From Haliscomenobacter sp. (GTDB lineage Bacteria > Bacteroidota > Bacteroidia > Chitinophagales > Saprospiraceae), in contig JADJHZ010000009.1 in NCBI GenBank assembly GCA_016707205.1, forward strand, positions 62,001 to 126,000: a stretch of DNA of 64,000 bases. Direction: 5' to 3'. Both the position numbers and the translations under genes were made by a program. Of the stretch, positions 62,718 to 64,000 are shown piece by piece. The notes under the pieces are model-generated. The model had not been told where the DNA came from and did no database searches. It saw only the letters and a list, made by a program, of their open reading frames with translations. The first letter of the stretch is position 1, and every line of letters starts with the position of its first letter.

Positions 62718-64000
62718 TAATTTTCAAGGTTCAATACGCGGGTGATCATCTCCAGGATTTTCTTTGGCCTAAGCGGGTGCCCGTGGACGTTGGAAAAACA
62801 ATCCACGTCCGTCAGCGTATGCGCCCGAAGCAGCCAGGCCAGTTGGGAATACCGCCGGTTTTCCGAAGTAATCAGCGGATCATTCGGATCGTCGCTATAA
62901 TTGATCTCTACCGTTATTACGTGTTCGAAGCGGGAGAAGATTTCTTTCAAACCCGGTTCCATCGGACTCAGGAAATGCAGGTGAATCGCAGACACCTTAG
63001 CGCCCTTCGCCCTGGCCTGATCAACCGCCTCTTCGATAGCTCCCCGGGTGGAGCCCCACCCTACCAGGAGCAACTCCCCGCTTTCGTCGCCATATACAGC
63101 AGGCGGTTTCAGGGATCTTCCGAAAGCGGCCAGCTTCCTGGAGCGCATAGCCGAAGATTGCTGGTTATTTTCCGGAGTATAGGCCACTTTGGCTTCCGGC
63201 GTATGCGCCAAACCCGTCAGGGTGTACATGCCGCCTTCCTGCCCCGGGATCGGGCGCTTGCTGATCCCGGTCTGAGAATCCCATTGATACGGTTTCAGGC
63301 CGGAAGGCCAGGGGCTTTGATCAATGGGGCCAGCCAGCCACTCCGCCTGCAACTTGGGTCTTGGGAACGGTTGTACTCCGGTGGCCAGATTGGCATCCGA
63401 AAGGATGAACACCGGAATGCGAAACGCCTCCGCTATCTTTCTGGCCAGAATCACGAACTGGAAGCACTCTTCAATCGTTGCCGGCGCCAGAACGATTTTT
63501 GGCGTATCCCCTGGCTGACCATACAGGACGGCCAGTAAATCGCTCTGCTCCACTTTGGTAGGCAGACCAGTCGATGGCCCGCCCCGCTGCACGTCGATAA
63601 TAACCAGCGGCAATTCGGCCATTACGGCCAGCCCGATAAACTCGGTTTTCAGCGCCAACCCTGGGCCCGAAGTGATCGTCACCGGGGTCTTACCGGCGTA
63701 CGCGGCGCCAATGGCGAATCCGATGGCCGCGATCTCGTCTTCTGCCTGGTGGACAATCCCTCCCAGGTTATCCATATATTCCGCCAAATGGTGGGTAGTA
63801 GACGTAGCTGGCGTGATCGGATACATCGAACACACTTCAATCCCGGCAGCGGAAATTCCAAAACTCAGCGCTTCGTTGCCGTTCATGACGACCAATTCCT
63901 CATCGGTGGCAATGGCGGGTATGGTAAATTGGAAATCGAGGTTTTCCTCCGACCAGGCATAGCCGGCTCGGAGGAGTTCCAGGTTGTTGTCTATTACTTT
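62717..64000 (-). CDS. korA: 2-oxoacid:ferredoxin oxidoreductase alpha subunit, partial (probably gamma-alpha fusion)
   Basis: Open to the right end of the window; 427 residues visible. The frame continues upstream of the internal starts with LELLRAGYAWSEENLDF, the usual end of the gamma domain in fused KorA proteins, so the true N-terminus lies outside. Alpha motifs are intact: YPITPATSTTHHLAEYM, GPGLALKTEFIGLAVMAELP, RGGPSTGLPTKVEQSDL. Together with KorB it oxidises 2-oxoacids and reduces ferredoxin. It is the first visible gene of the rnf transcription unit. Confidence 0.92.
   Translation of the reverse strand, partial: KVIDNNLELLRAGYAWSEENLDFQFTIPAIATDEELVVMNGNEALSFGISAAGIEVCSMYPITPATSTTHHLAEYMDNLGGIVHQAEDEIAAIGFAIGAAYAGKTPVTITSGPGLALKTEFIGLAVMAELPLVIIDVQRGGPSTGLPTKVEQSDLLAVLYGQPGDTPKIVLAPATIEECFQFVILARKIAEAFRIPVFILSDANLATGVQPFPRPKLQAEWLAGPIDQSPWPSGLKPYQWDSQTGISKRPIPGQEGGMYTLTGLAHTPEAKVAYTPENNQQSSAMRSRKLAAFGRSLKPPAVYGDESGELLLVGWGSTRGAIEEAVDQARAKGAKVSAIHLHFLSPMEPGLKEIFSRFEHVITVEINYSDDPNDPLITSENRRYSQLAWLLRAHTLTDVDCFSNVHGHPLRPKKILEMITRVLNLEN

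Noticed and set aside
1..64000. tRNA, rRNA, riboswitch or phage integration site
   Set aside because: None could be supported by reading the intergenic regions; a structural RNA search would be decisive and was not possible here.

Overview
The window reads as chromosomal DNA of a member of the Bacteroidota, most likely a Saprospiria-type heterotroph. The evidence is a SusC/SusD pair, a secreted protein with a type IX sorting tail, TAnnTTTG promoter boxes, a CcmB/CcsA/CcmD cytochrome c maturation set, Nudix next to pyrE, and a Bacteroides-type rnf gene order. The class assignment is inference; no rRNA or tRNA gene was seen.

1-20 kb: a partial secreted GDPD, a T9SS cargo protein with a dockerin-like pair, an outer-membrane-type protein, an S41 lipoprotein protease and an M42 aminopeptidase (each broken by one missing base), a UbiA-like membrane protein, pyrE/Nudix, several envelope proteins, a PAS-AraC regulator, then an operon-like run of a 1241-aa helicase-like protein whose catalytic motifs are all altered, a DUF3267 protein and a GH3-like/beta-lactamase fusion. 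An amidase ends the block.

20-31 kb: ccmB, a CcsA-like protein, ccmD overlapping gdhA, an Lrp regulator, TraB-like protein, amino-acid permease, Dps, cupin, AraC regulator, secreted esterase and a MntA/HepT toxin-antitoxin pair. Palindromic repeat elements sit between several of these genes.

31-48 kb: a polysaccharide-utilisation region. Leftward from a divergent control region run susC, susD, GH16, a two-domain esterase, GH31, a methyltransferase and a CE8 pectinesterase. Rightward runs a Reg_prop/Y_Y_Y/LuxR regulator, followed by a convergent GH3 beta-glucosidase. At 48.3 kb a deletion has fused the start of an HpnZ-like alcohol dehydrogenase to the end of a PhnX-like hydrolase, a relic of a phosphonate-catabolism pair.

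49-64 kb: the most striking locus, all on the minus strand: korA (cut by the window end), korB, an 879-aa protein with a tethered ferredoxin, rnfB, a 1250-aa PFOR-like protein that keeps two 4Fe-4S motifs but lacks recognisable thiamine-diphosphate motifs, then rnfC, D, G, E, A and a 58-aa Cys-rich membrane protein. The layout suggests that electrons from 2-oxoacid oxidation pass through these two unusual ferredoxin proteins to the Rnf ion pump and NAD+. Two complementary octamer-repeat arrays flank rnfG-rnfE, one of them adjoining a run of 24 G.
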